This document shows positions 18,423 to 26,625 of a stretch of 64,000 bases of DNA, piece after piece. Made by a program: the position numbers and the translations under genes. Source of the stretch: Shewanella carassii (GTDB lineage Bacteria > Pseudomonadota > Gammaproteobacteria > Enterobacterales > Shewanellaceae); contig NZ_NGVS01000045.1 of assembly GCF_002777975.1 (NCBI RefSeq), positions 1 through 64,000 of the forward strand, given 5' to 3'. A model generated the notes under the pieces. The model was not told the origin of the DNA and made no database searches. It saw only the letters and a list, made by a program, of their open reading frames with translations. Numbering within the stretch: the first letter of the stretch is position 1; each line of letters begins with the position of its first letter.

Positions 18423-19547
18423 TCAACGCTCGCTGAGAGGCGTCACCTTGCGTGGCTCAACCCCAACATAGTCGGCACTCGGGCGGATAATGCGGTTGTT
18501 GGCGCGTTGCTCCATCACGTGCGCGGCCCAGCCGGTGAGGCGGGAGCAAACGAAGATGGGGGTAAACAGCTTGGTGGGGATCCCCATGAAGTGATAGGCA
18601 CTGGCGTGGAAGAAGTCGGCGTTACAGAAGAGTTTCTTCTCTTCCCACATCAGGGCTTCACAGGCGACAGAAACGCGATAGAGGCGATCATCACCGTATT
18701 CTTGCGCCAGCTTTTCCGACCACTCTTTGATGATCACGTTGCGGGGGTCTGACTCGCGGTAGATGGCGTGACCAAAGCCCATGATCTTCTCTTTGCGCTC
18801 CAGCTTGCCCTTGAGCACTTCGCGGGCATGGTCTTCATCGCGCATATCCTGAATCAGCTCCATCGCCGCCTCGTTGGCGCCGCCGTGCAGAGGGCCGCGC
18901 AGTGAGCCAATGGCGCCCGTGATGCAGGAATGCATGTCAGACAGGGTAGAGGCGCAAACCCGGGCGGTGAAGGTAGAGGCGTTGAATTCGTGCTCGGCGT
19001 AGAGGATCAGTGACACATCCATGACCCGGGCATGCAGGGCCGATGGAGCTTCGCCGTGCAGCAGGTGCAGGAAGTGGGCGCCTATCTGGTCGTCATGGGT
19101 TTCTGTGTCTATACGCACGCCGTCATGGCTGTAGCGATACCAGTAACAGATGATGGAAGGGAATGCCGCCAGCAGACGGTCGGCCACTTCGCTCTGTTCG
19201 GAGAAATCTTTTTCGGTTTCCAGGTTACCCAGCATGGAGCAACCGGTACGCATAACGTCCATAGGATGGGCATCGGCCGGGATCCGCTCCAGCACCTCTT
19301 TCAGTGCCTGTGGCAGGCCGCGCATGCCTTTGAGTTTCTGACGATAGGCCGCCAGTTGAGTTTCGGTGGGCAGTTCGCCGTAGAGGATCAGGTAGGCCAC
19401 TTCCTCGAAGCTGACGTTTTCGGCCAGATCTTTGACGTCATAGCCGCGGTAGGTCAGGCCTGAGCCGGACTTACCGACTGTGCTCAGTGAAGTTTCGCCT
19501 GCGCTTTGGCCGCGTAATCCGGCGCCGCTCAGTTTCTTGTCAGTCAT
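18423..19547 (-). CDS. prpC: 2-methylcitrate synthase PrpC
   Basis: Condenses propionyl-CoA with oxaloacetate. The 374-residue length is typical of PrpC, shorter than GltA. Citrate-synthase hallmarks are visible: AEHEFNAST (His186), RGPLHGGANE (His221) and GFGHAIYRESDPR (His260). The N-terminal GLRGQSAGETSLSTVG wording is PrpC-specific. It lies second after prpB in the operon. Confidence 0.95.
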   Translation of the reverse strand: MTDKKLSGAGLRGQSAGETSLSTVGKSGSGLTYRGYDVKDLAENVSFEEVAYLILYGELPTETQLAAYRQKLKGMRGLPQALKEVLERIPADAHPMDVMRTGCSMLGNLETEKDFSEQSEVADRLLAAFPSIICYWYRYSHDGVRIDTETHDDQIGAHFLHLLHGEAPSALHARVMDVSLILYAEHEFNASTFTARVCASTLSDMHSCITGAIGSLRGPLHGGANEAAMELIQDMRDEDHAREVLKGKLERKEKIMGFGHAIYRESDPRNVIIKEWSEKLAQEYGDDRLYRVSVACEALMWEEKKLFCNADFFHASAYHFMGIPTKLFTPIFVCSRLTGWAAHVMEQRANNRIIRPSADYVGVEPRKVTPLSER

Positions 19548-19588
19548 AATGCATTCCCTCTTCCGTTACACTCTTGTCAATTTGTTGG

Positions 19589-19705
19589 CCAGCCATGGCT
19601 GGTCTGGTTTGCGGTTGCCTTTTTCAGCGCTCTGGGGCGCTGTGTAGGGCGGCAACCCCGGGTGTTTCATGGGGCAAACCCTGCAACCGGCGCGTCTGCG
19701 CCGGT
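19589..19705 (-). repeat. Structured spacer between prpB and prpC (several inverted repeats)
   Basis: Within 117 bp there are four inverted repeats: CCAGCCATGGCTGG (19589-19602), GGTTGCC/GGCAACC (19613-19619, 19651-19657) enclosing CAGCGC/GCGCTG (19625-19630, 19637-19642), and ACCGGCGC/GCGCCGGT (19686-19705). None has a T-run, so RNA processing or stability is more likely than termination. Confidence 0.6.
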
Positions 19706-19727
19706 CAATCATCCCTGGATTCAGCCG

Positions 19728-20603
19728 TTACTTTTGGCTGAACAGCTCATCGAGCTTGGTTTCGTAGTGGTGGTAGCCGAGGAACTTATACAGCTCTTCA
19801 CGGGTTTGCATGGCATCGACCACATTGCGTTGGTGACCGTCGGCCATCAGTGCCTGCATCACTTTCAGGGCGGCCAGGTTGGCGGCGCGGAAGGTGCTCA
19901 ATGGGTAGAGCACCATGTCGGCTCCGGCTTCGGCCAGTTGTTCCTTGTTGAACAGTTCTGTCTTGCCAAATTCGGTCATGTTGGCCAGGATCGGGGCGTT
20001 GACGGCCGCCTTGAATCGACGGTACTGATCCAGCTCGGTCAGCGCCTCGGCAAAGATCATGTCGGCGCCCGCCTCGATATAGGCCTGGGCGCGTTCGATA
20101 CCGGCATCCAGTCCTTCCACGGCAACCGCGTCTGTGCGGGCCATGATGACGAAGTTCTCATCTGTGCGGGCATCCACGGCAGCCTTGATACGGTCAACCA
20201 TCTCTTCGGTGCTGACCACGGCCTTGTTGGGTCTGTGACCGCAGCGCTTCTGTGACACCTGATCTTCCATATGCACGGCGGCAACACCGGCCTTTTCAAA
20301 TTCCTTGATGGTGCGGGCAATGTTGAAGGCGCCGCCCCAGCCTGTGTCTATGTCGACCAGCAGCGGCAGTTCGGTGGCCGATGTGATACGGCCGGCATCG
20401 ATCAGTACATCGTTCATTGAGGTCATGCCCAGATCCGGCAGGCCGTAAGAGGCGTTGGCGACACCGGCACCGGAAAGGTACAGGGCCTGAACACCGGATT
20501 GCTCGGCCATCAGGGCGAAATAGGCATTGGTGGTTCCCACGATTTGAAGCGGCTTGGCCTTGGCCAGAGCCTGGCGGAATCTGAGTCCTGCGCTGCGAGT
20601 CAT
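19728..20603 (-). CDS. prpB: 2-methylisocitrate lyase PrpB
   Basis: Splits 2-methylisocitrate to pyruvate and succinate. The 291 residues match the isocitrate lyase/PEP mutase superfamily. Key positions are DIDTGWGG (84-91, Mg2+ site) and MEDQVSQKRCGHR (112-124) with catalytic Cys121. It starts 12 bp after the GntR regulator gene, so regulator and enzyme genes are probably one transcript. Confidence 0.95.
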   Translation of the reverse strand: MTRSAGLRFRQALAKAKPLQIVGTTNAYFALMAEQSGVQALYLSGAGVANASYGLPDLGMTSMNDVLIDAGRITSATELPLLVDIDTGWGGAFNIARTIKEFEKAGVAAVHMEDQVSQKRCGHRPNKAVVSTEEMVDRIKAAVDARTDENFVIMARTDAVAVEGLDAGIERAQAYIEAGADMIFAEALTELDQYRRFKAAVNAPILANMTEFGKTELFNKEQLAEAGADMVLYPLSTFRAANLAALKVMQALMADGHQRNVVDAMQTREELYKFLGYHHYETKLDELFSQK

Positions 20604-20615
20604 CTGTTTGCTTCC

Positions 20616-21341
20616 TTATATTGAGTCCAGGGCGGCATGCTCCGCCTGAAGCTGTTTGAGTCTGAGTTCGGTATTGCGCCGCCCCTGTTCGATATGACGG
20701 CGCATCAGCAAGCCGGCCAGTTCGGCATCGCGCTGGGCTATGGCTTCGACTATGCGTCTGTGCTCGGCGATGGCTTTGACCGGGCGGTTCTTATTGGTGC
20801 ATTGATAGCGATACATTCTCAGCAGGTGATATAAGCCGCCGATCAGGGTTTCCTGCAGGTGCTTGTTACCGCTAGCGCGGATGATCTGGTAGTGAAAGTC
20901 CACATCACCCTCTTCCTGAAAATAGGTATCGCCTTCTGCCAGCGCCGCTTCCTGACGGGCCAGCAGTTGCCACAACTGGCTGAGCTGCTCATCGGTTATC
21001 CGTTTGGCGGCCAGTTCACAGGCCATGGCTTCCAGCGTGCTGCGCAGTTCGTAGAGGTCGTTGAGCTCGGCCACTGTCATATCTGCAACTCTGGCGCCCA
21101 CATGGGGGATGCGTACTACCAAGCGCTGACGTTCGAGGAGTTGCAAGGCCTCACGGGTTGGACCTCGGCTGATACCGTACTTGAGTGCCAGTGCCTGCTC
21201 GTTGATCTTGCTGCCGGGAGCCAGTTCACCCTTGATGATGCTGGTCTGAATTTGCACCAGGATCTGATCCACCAGGGTACTGTTCTTCTCCGGAGTGGTT
21301 TTATCGACGCTGTTTTTGTCCAACACAGGTACCTGAGTCAC
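20616..21341 (-). CDS. GntR/FCD-family regulator of the propionate operon
   Basis: A 241-residue regulator with an N-terminal winged helix (about 25-90, GSKINEQALALKYGISRGPTREAL) and a C-terminal all-helical FCD ligand domain (about 100-230) whose metal-binding His residues (in DFHYQIIRASGN and AEHRRIVEAI) are visible. As the first gene of the prp operon it probably represses the operon and is relieved by a methylcitrate-cycle intermediate; that is inferred. The start is GTG at 21341 with a poor ribosome site, so a slightly different start is possible. Confidence 0.9.
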   Translation of the reverse strand: MTQVPVLDKNSVDKTTPEKNSTLVDQILVQIQTSIIKGELAPGSKINEQALALKYGISRGPTREALQLLERQRLVVRIPHVGARVADMTVAELNDLYELRSTLEAMACELAAKRITDEQLSQLWQLLARQEAALAEGDTYFQEEGDVDFHYQIIRASGNKHLQETLIGGLYHLLRMYRYQCTNKNRPVKAIAEHRRIVEAIAQRDAELAGLLMRRHIEQGRRNTELRLKQLQAEHAALDSI

Positions 21342-21397
21342 TGGTTAAGTTCTGCTCAATTATTAACAATGGCTCGACATTAGATGTGATCTGGGTC

Positions 21398-21409
21398 ATT
21401 GTCAACAAT
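21398..21409. promoter_or_regulatory. Candidate GntR operator 1
   Basis: ATTGTCAACAAT, an ATTGT-NN-ACAAT inverted repeat 57 bp upstream of the regulator start. FCD-type GntR proteins bind short palindromes of this kind. A weaker copy, ATTATTAACAAT, lies at 21359-21370. Confidence 0.55.
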
Positions 21410-21532
21410 GTCCTTACCTAGACGTAAGTCTAATATTTTAGTGTTTTTGGTATTTAAACCCTTATCTAACATTATCTTAGGTATCCTTTTTAAACTTGCT
21501 GTTAGCATGGGTTTACACTTGCTATTGCAACT

Positions 21533-21544
21533 ATTGTCGACAAT
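21533..21544. promoter_or_regulatory. Candidate GntR operator 2
   Basis: ATTGTCGACAAT is a perfect 12-bp palindrome with the same half-sites as operator 1, centred 135 bp from it. Confidence 0.55.
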
Positions 21545-21766
21545 CTTGTTTTAAACAGTTTTCTTGAGGGGCGACTGATAGAATGCTCTTTGTCAGCGGC
21601 AGGCAAGGAAAAGAGCGAGGCTTGTTATCCGTCGCGGTGTCCCAGACCCTGGGCCGTTAAACCGAGAACATGAGTCATTGCCAATCAGGCGAGGCGGTTA
21701 CCCTAAGAGAGTCGTCCGAGTGATGAGAGCGGCGAGAACGGCAAGAATGCCAAGAATGAAAAAAGT

Positions 21767-22264
21767 ATGAGCGCAGAAATCATCAGCACAGCAAAACCGA
21801 ATCGGATATTGATAAGCGCCTGTTTATTGGGGCAAGAGGTGCGCTATGACGGTGGCCATAACTTGCTCAATGATGCCAGAGTGCTGCTATGGCAGGCCCA
21901 GGGGCGGCTGGTGCCTTTCTGCCCCGAGTGCGCCGGTGGCCTGCCGACACCCAGAGCACCGGCCGAACAGATACAGGGACGAGTGCTGACCTGTGACGGT
22001 GAGGATGTGACCGAGGCCTTTAAGCGAGGCGCCGAACTGGCACTGGCCCAGGCGCAGCAACAGCAAGTGGTTGTAGCCATTCTCAAGGCCCGCAGTCCTT
22101 CCTGTGGCAAAGGCAAGATTTACGATGGCAGTTTCTCCCGCCAACTCATAGAGGGCGACGGAGTGACCGCCGCCTTGCTGATGCGCCATGGCATTCAAGT
22201 GTTCAGCGAGTTTGAGTTGGACGCCGCTGAGAAGTATCTGACTGAATGCGATAAAAGTGCTTGA
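21767..22264 (+). CDS. DUF523 domain protein
   Basis: A 165-residue cytosolic protein with the DUF523 signature: ISACLLGQEVRYDGGHN (about 17-33), FCPECAGGLPTPRAPAEQ (about 51-68) and KARSPSCGKGKIYDG (about 108-122). The conserved Cys residues in these three motifs suggest metal or Fe-S binding. The biochemical role of the family is not established. It is divergent from the prp operon and followed by a bidirectional hairpin. Confidence 0.85.
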   Translation: MSAEIISTAKPNRILISACLLGQEVRYDGGHNLLNDARVLLWQAQGRLVPFCPECAGGLPTPRAPAEQIQGRVLTCDGEDVTEAFKRGAELALAQAQQQQVVVAILKARSPSCGKGKIYDGSFSRQLIEGDGVTAALLMRHGIQVFSEFELDAAEKYLTECDKSA

Positions 22265-22289
22265 GTCGAAATTACTCAGTTTAAAAACA

Positions 22290-22317
22290 ACAATGCCGGG
22301 CTTAGACCCGGCATTGC
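22290..22317. terminator. Bidirectional terminator
   Basis: CAATGCCGGG and CCCGGCATTG form a 10-bp stem around a short loop, between the convergent DUF523 gene and acyltransferase gene. The T-rich tail on the plus side is short. Confidence 0.65.
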
Positions 22318-22337
22318 TTTGTCTTCGACAATCACTG

Positions 22338-23276
22338 TCAGTGGCTTTTTTGTGCCAGCTTACGGTAGTCGTCGGCAGGTTGGTATTCGGCCAGTAGTTG
22401 ATCGATTTGGGCATCCTTTTGTTGCCAGATGTCATTGAGCCAGCGTTGAAACTCGACCCTGTACTCTGGCTCGCTGAAGTAGCGAACAGAATCCACCTGA
22501 GGCACGGGCAGAGCCTCGATTCGCACCACGATTTTGTGTACTTTACCCTGCATCACGGCACCGAGAATATCCTTGGGGGCATCGGGATAAACCACAGTCA
22601 TATTCAGCAAGGCATCAAATTGCTCGCCCATGGCCGACAGGGTGAAGGCGATGCCACCGGCTTTTGGCCGCAGCAGGTGCTTGTAGGGGGATTTTTGCCT
22701 TTGCCGTTTCTCTTCGGTGAAGCGACTGCCTTCCACATAGTTGATGATGGAGGTGGGCAAGTCTTTGAACTTTTCACAGGAGCGCCGGGTTGTTTGCAGA
22801 TCCTTGCCCCTGAGCTTGGGGTTCTTCTTCAGCTTTTCCGGGCTGGTACGGTTCATAAAGGGCATGTCCAGCGCCCAGCAACCCAGTCCCATGATAGGAA
22901 CATACAGCAGCTCTTTCTTGAGAAAGAACTTCAGCATGGGGATGTTGTTGCGCAAGATATAAGTCTGTGCGGCAATATCAAAGCCACTGAGGTGGTTACT
23001 GATCAGTAGATACCAACCATCCGGCTTGAGGCTTTCAAGCCCCTGCACATCCCATTCGACCTTGGCTATCAGGTGCAGTATGCCGCCATTACAGCTGGCC
23101 CAGGCCCACATGAAACGGTTCATTAGCCGGGTCATGGCGATGCGGCCACCCTTCCAGGGCAGCAACAATTTGAACAGGCCACCGATACACACCAGCGAGC
23201 CCCAGACGGCGGTGTTGATGATCAACAGGCTCAGGCTGAGAATAAACAGCACAGGCCCGGGCAGGAAGTGCAACAT
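22338..23276 (-). CDS. YihG-like acyltransferase (second of a tandem pair)
   Basis: A 312-residue membrane-bound acyltransferase of the PlsC/LPLAT superfamily, with a long N-terminal hydrophobic region (about 5-45) and the catalytic HX4D motif HLSGFD at 95-100. The substrate-binding NYVEGSRF is near 168. It aligns by eye with E. coli YihG through RGKDLQTTRRSCEKF and GIAFTLSAMG. The likely activity is acylation of lysophospholipid at sn-2. Its start touches the stop of the paralogous upstream gene, so the two are translationally coupled. Confidence 0.85.
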   Translation of the reverse strand: MLHFLPGPVLFILSLSLLIINTAVWGSLVCIGGLFKLLLPWKGGRIAMTRLMNRFMWAWASCNGGILHLIAKVEWDVQGLESLKPDGWYLLISNHLSGFDIAAQTYILRNNIPMLKFFLKKELLYVPIMGLGCWALDMPFMNRTSPEKLKKNPKLRGKDLQTTRRSCEKFKDLPTSIINYVEGSRFTEEKRQRQKSPYKHLLRPKAGGIAFTLSAMGEQFDALLNMTVVYPDAPKDILGAVMQGKVHKIVVRIEALPVPQVDSVRYFSEPEYRVEFQRWLNDIWQQKDAQIDQLLAEYQPADDYRKLAQKSH

Positions 23277-24193
23277 CAGGAGTCCCCTTGAGAATGGTTT
23301 GCCTTGGCGGCCAGTTGCTCCAGCACTTCATCCTTGTGCTGCCAAAGGGCGTTTAGCCGTTCTTGGAAGGCTTGTTTGAATTGACGATCATTAACGTAGT
23401 CGCCCCGCATCCCCGGGTCTATCTCTTTGACCTCCAAGTGGAGATAAACCTCGGGCAGACGGCCGCTGATATAGTCCCAAAAACTGGGGGTTTTACCCGG
23501 ATAGTAGATGGTGACATCCACCAGTTTATGGATCTGATCGCCCATGGCCGACAACGCAAAGGCCATGCCACCGGCCTTGGGTCTGAGCAGGTGTTTGAAC
23601 GGTGAGTTTTGCTTCTGGTGCTTGCTGGGCTGAAAGCGGGTACCTTCGACAAAGTTCATCACGCTCACCGGTTTGTGCTTGAACTTGGCACAGGCCTTAC
23701 GGGTAATTTCAATGTCTTTGCCCCTGAGTTTGGGGTTCTTTTTTAACTCGGCCGTGCTGTAACGGCGCATAAAGGGAAAGTCCAGCGCCCACCAGGCCAG
23801 CCCCAGTACGGGCACATAAATCAGCTCTTTTTTCAGGAAGAACTTGAGAAACGGGATCCGCCGATTCAGCAGTCGCTGCAGGATCAAAATATCTACCCAG
23901 CTCTGGTGGTTGGCTACCACCATATACCACTCCTGCTCTGACAGCTCCGGAAGCTCATCTATATGCATCTTCAGCGGATGAAACAGCTTTTCGATACCGC
24001 CATTGACACTGATCCAGGCGCTGGCGCAGATGTCCAGGAAGTGGCTGCAAGAGCGTTGCAGCGGCTTTATAGGAAGCAGTTTTATCAGGCTGCCCAGCAG
24101 AATTGGCAGACTCCAAAACAGGGTGTTGATAACATAGCCGCTAAAGGCAAGACAACCTCGGATCAAGGACAACTTGGGCTCCCTCAGGATCAT
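23276..24193 (-). CDS. YihG-like acyltransferase (first of a tandem pair)
   Basis: A 305-residue paralogue of the following gene with the same architecture: N-terminal membrane segment (about 10-40), HX4D as HQSWVD (96-101), FVEGTRF near 170 and RGKDIEITRKACAKF. It probably works in membrane phospholipid remodelling, and two paralogues suggest different acyl-chain preferences. No clear Shine-Dalgarno sequence precedes the ATG at 24193; I see no better start nearby. Confidence 0.82.
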   Translation of the reverse strand: MILREPKLSLIRGCLAFSGYVINTLFWSLPILLGSLIKLLPIKPLQRSCSHFLDICASAWISVNGGIEKLFHPLKMHIDELPELSEQEWYMVVANHQSWVDILILQRLLNRRIPFLKFFLKKELIYVPVLGLAWWALDFPFMRRYSTAELKKNPKLRGKDIEITRKACAKFKHKPVSVMNFVEGTRFQPSKHQKQNSPFKHLLRPKAGGMAFALSAMGDQIHKLVDVTIYYPGKTPSFWDYISGRLPEVYLHLEVKEIDPGMRGDYVNDRQFKQAFQERLNALWQHKDEVLEQLAAKANHSQGDS

Positions 24194-24645
24194 AAAAAGA
24201 AAAATCGACCGACTATGTTAACCGCAGTCGCCACCAGGCTTCAATCTTAAGCTGGCGTTGACAGGGCGTTAGCGCCTGCTCACTTACGCTTGGAAACGGC
24301 TGCCATAGTCGGCATAAAGTGCATAAGTCGCGCCATCTATTTTGCAGACAGTGCCTAAGGTAGTCCGCCAAGCAGCCTGTTTTAGGCTCTTTCTGAGGCT
24401 TTATCTGTATGTTGCCTTGTGGCTAAAGCCGCAGCAGGCTCGGTGAAAAGCTCGGCATTTAAAATTCAGCTGCATTTTTGGTGGTAGCCAGTCGACTGTC
24501 AAGCGCAACACTGATGGCGGTAAATGGGACAATCGGCTAAATTCAAACATCGCAAAATCTGCCCATTTACAACATGGTGTTGATGTCATAGATAGATGCC
24601 CAAATTTATCTGTTCAGGCATCTTTCTCTTTCAAACATAGCCGTA
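24194..24645. other. 452-bp gap with an imperfect inverted repeat
   Basis: No convincing gene on either strand. The notable element is a pair of arms at 24506-24528 and 24562-24582 (outer CAACAC / GTGTTG, inner GTAAATGGG / CCCATTTAC) separated by about 33 nt. This is also the border where core genes give way to the accessory methyltransferase operon. It may be a decayed mobile element or the 3' structured end of that operon. Confidence 0.4.
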
Positions 24646-25488
24646 CTATCGGGTTGCGCCCGCCATTAGTGTGTAGAGCTTGCCCTCAAAGGTATGGCTG
24701 CTGGGCCACACTGCTGTGTCTATCCGCTGAATCTTGTTGAAGCCGCACTCGTTTAACAGCTGCAGATATTCCTCATCTTGCCAAGCCTGCATCCGGCTGC
24801 CGAATCGCGTCACCTTGCCGTTTTCTTCAATCACCCAAAACAGTGTGGAACTGGTTTGGAGTGCCTCGTCCCAAGCATGCTCCGTCAGCAGCAGGTGGGG
24901 TGCATCGAGAAATAGGCCCTGTGAATGCCTTTGCCAGCTTGGCTCTGCCAGTCCCTGCCGTTTGACTTCATCAAAGCTGTGAACTTCCACAAGTAGTTTG
25001 CCATTCGGCGTCAGCCAGTTTGCACAATCCTTGAGTAAACTCTTGGCATCCGCTGCGCTGAAAACATTCAGCTCACCGAAGGTCATCATGATGAAGTCAA
25101 ACTTCTTGGTCGGCCGGTAGCTTCTGACATCCAGCAGTTGATAGTCGATATCCAGTCCAGCCGTCTGCGCTTGTTGTTGGGCGTAGGTTATAGAGGCTGG
25201 TGAAAAGTCGACGCCGGTGCAGCAAAAACCGCGTTTTGCCAGCAATTGGGTGTAAAAGCCGGGGCCACAACCCAGATCCAGCACTTGTGCGCCAGGAGCC
25301 AGCTGGCTGCAGAGCCAATCTACCTGGCGCTCAATCACCGCCAGTTTTCTACTGGCCCAATCGTGCTCCTGGCAGAGGTGGTTTTTCAGCATTCGCTGGC
25401 TGAAATCGGCATTATTCCAGGGAATTTTGCTTTCGTTCGGCGACAGCCTTATTGGCAAATGCTGGCTGATTAGCTTATTGATATTCAT
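24646..25488 (-). CDS. Class I SAM-dependent methyltransferase (second in operon)
   Basis: I set the start at ATG 25488 (280 residues), which has a GCAAGGAAA ribosome site and does not overlap the gene before it; a longer in-frame extension exists but lies out of frame over the upstream methyltransferase gene. The SAM-binding motif I is VLDLGCGPGFYTQLL and is followed by GVDFSP. The 'FDFIMMTFGELNVF' segment is the usual motif after strand 4. The C-terminal half has a beta-rich insertion. Substrate unknown. It is 23 bp downstream of the other methyltransferase gene. Confidence 0.8.
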   Translation of the reverse strand: MNINKLISQHLPIRLSPNESKIPWNNADFSQRMLKNHLCQEHDWASRKLAVIERQVDWLCSQLAPGAQVLDLGCGPGFYTQLLAKRGFCCTGVDFSPASITYAQQQAQTAGLDIDYQLLDVRSYRPTKKFDFIMMTFGELNVFSAADAKSLLKDCANWLTPNGKLLVEVHSFDEVKRQGLAEPSWQRHSQGLFLDAPHLLLTEHAWDEALQTSSTLFWVIEENGKVTRFGSRMQAWQDEEYLQLLNECGFNKIQRIDTAVWPSSHTFEGKLYTLMAGATR

Positions 25489-25511
25489 ACATTTCCTTGC
25501 TTTTCTAAAGC

Positions 25512-26231
25512 TTACTTGTGTATGCGGCCTGTCATTTTGGTAAAGTTGAACCACTGGCCGTTTTCGGCGGCCATCATCTCGCGATCCCGTACGGCATAAG
25601 GGTTGTCGCATGCCAACCACTCCTGCCATGCCTGGGTGCACTGCCCGCTCTCTTCGCACAGCTCCATCTGTAAAAATGCGCTCTGTTGCCAGAGTTGCAT
25701 CCACCAGTCGACGGTGAAAAAGTTCATCCCGGGCTGCCACCAGGGGGCCAGCTCAGGGGCAACGCTTTGCTGCAGTGGAAAAGGCTTTTTCAGCCCGGGT
25801 ACCACTATGGCGACCTGGCCGCCCGGCTTGATGAAAGGGGCTAGGTGGGTGTCAAAAAACGCTGAACTGGCACCAAAGTAGTGGTAGGCATCGATGGACA
25901 AGACGGCATCGAAACTGTTTTCTGAGAATGGGGCATGTCCCGGCCGCATCTGGGTTACGTCAAAGTTTACCGCCGTGATCCTGTCTTCCAGGCCAGCGGC
26001 CTTGAATCTTGCCTGATTGTCTTCGGCCGCTATCCAAAGATCCATAGCGGTGACTTCGAGGTTGAAGGCCTTTGCCAGATAGATGGAGGTGATGCCTGTG
26101 CCACAGGCCAAGTCCAGCACCCGCATCCCTGGTTGCAGTTGCAGTGACCGGCAGACTTCTTCGGCCAGCAGCAGGGCGTTGGGACCCATCATGTTGCTGT
26201 TGATATAGTCACGGGAAAATAGTGTATTCAT
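25512..26231 (-). CDS. Class I SAM-dependent methyltransferase (first in operon)
   Basis: Start chosen at ATG 26231 (239 residues), which has a strong GAGGAAAG site; an upstream in-frame ATG at 26270 would overlap the YjhX-like gene. Motif I is VLDLACGTGITSIYLA, the acidic strand-2 end is AMDLW, and the strand-4 motif is FDAVLSIDAYHYFG, typical of small-molecule methyltransferases (UbiE/cyclopropane-type folds). It lies 10 bp after the YjhX-like gene, which implies co-expression. The substrate cannot be read from sequence. Confidence 0.82.
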   Translation of the reverse strand: MNTLFSRDYINSNMMGPNALLLAEEVCRSLQLQPGMRVLDLACGTGITSIYLAKAFNLEVTAMDLWIAAEDNQARFKAAGLEDRITAVNFDVTQMRPGHAPFSENSFDAVLSIDAYHYFGASSAFFDTHLAPFIKPGGQVAIVVPGLKKPFPLQQSVAPELAPWWQPGMNFFTVDWWMQLWQQSAFLQMELCEESGQCTQAWQEWLACDNPYAVRDREMMAAENGQWFNFTKMTGRIHK

Positions 26232-26241
26232 CTTTCTTTCC

Positions 26242-26499
26242 TCAACGGTTGTCCAGTTGGGCGCGCACATTGTGCAAGCCGGTCGTGGTTATGCGATAGG
26301 GCTGACCTTTGACAGATTTGATCAGTTTTTTGGCTTTGAGCTTTTTGAAAATGGCGAGGGTACAGTCGCAAAGAACAAGCCCTTCGCGGCTATAACATTC
26401 AACGGATGTGACGCGACCTGAAGTGTCGCGGAAATAACAAATGCGTCCGCCTTTGGCGAGGACGTGCAGGGTACGTTGTTCCTGACGGGATATATTCAT
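26242..26499 (-). CDS. yjhX: YjhX/TopAI-family toxin homologue (UPF0386)
   Basis: An 85-residue protein that matches E. coli YjhX almost along its whole length: RQEQRTLHVLAKGGRI (5-20), SGRVTSVECYSREGL (26-41), FKKLKAKKLIKSV (50-62) and the QPYRITTTGLHNVRAQ end. E. coli YjhX (TopAI) inhibits DNA topoisomerase I and is countered by the acetyltransferase-like YjhQ encoded next to it. No YjhQ-type gene is seen here; two methyltransferase genes follow instead. Toxicity of this copy is inferred only. Confidence 0.85.
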   Translation of the reverse strand: MNISRQEQRTLHVLAKGGRICYFRDTSGRVTSVECYSREGLVLCDCTLAIFKKLKAKKLIKSVKGQPYRITTTGLHNVRAQLDNR

Positions 26500-26512
26500 A
26501 CTGGAAAAACTC

Positions 26513-26625
26513 GATAATCATCATGAGCAAAACGTGCGGGCACTTGTCAGTGTCCACCTTTGATTTACGCGCATTGATAATCAGACCGGCCTTGGAAGGT
26601 CAGTTAACTGATTATCTGATGATTA
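26513..26625. repeat. Nested inverted repeats upstream of the yjhX-like gene
   Basis: GATAATCA occurs at 26513 and 26576, and its complement TGATTATC at 26609. Two perfect 9-bp inverted pairs result: GATAATCAG/CTGATTATC (26576, 26608) and TAATCATCA/TGATGATTA (26515, 26617). They lie directly upstream of the yjhX-like start and could be autoregulatory operators. Confidence 0.5.

Larger units (their letters stand above)
21342..21766. other. 425-bp divergent control region between the prp regulator and the DUF523 gene
   Basis: No gene is visible. The region holds two ATTGTNNACAAT palindromes (21398, 21533), a degenerate third at 21359, and a TAGAC-GTAA-GTCTA inverted repeat near 21419. AT-rich stretches at 21421-21500 probably contain the prp promoter. 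Confidence 0.6.

Noticed and set aside
25489..25740. 84-residue N-terminal extension of the second methyltransferase
   Set aside because: It lies out of frame over the upstream methyltransferase gene, has no homologous wording, and a good ribosome site precedes ATG 25488.
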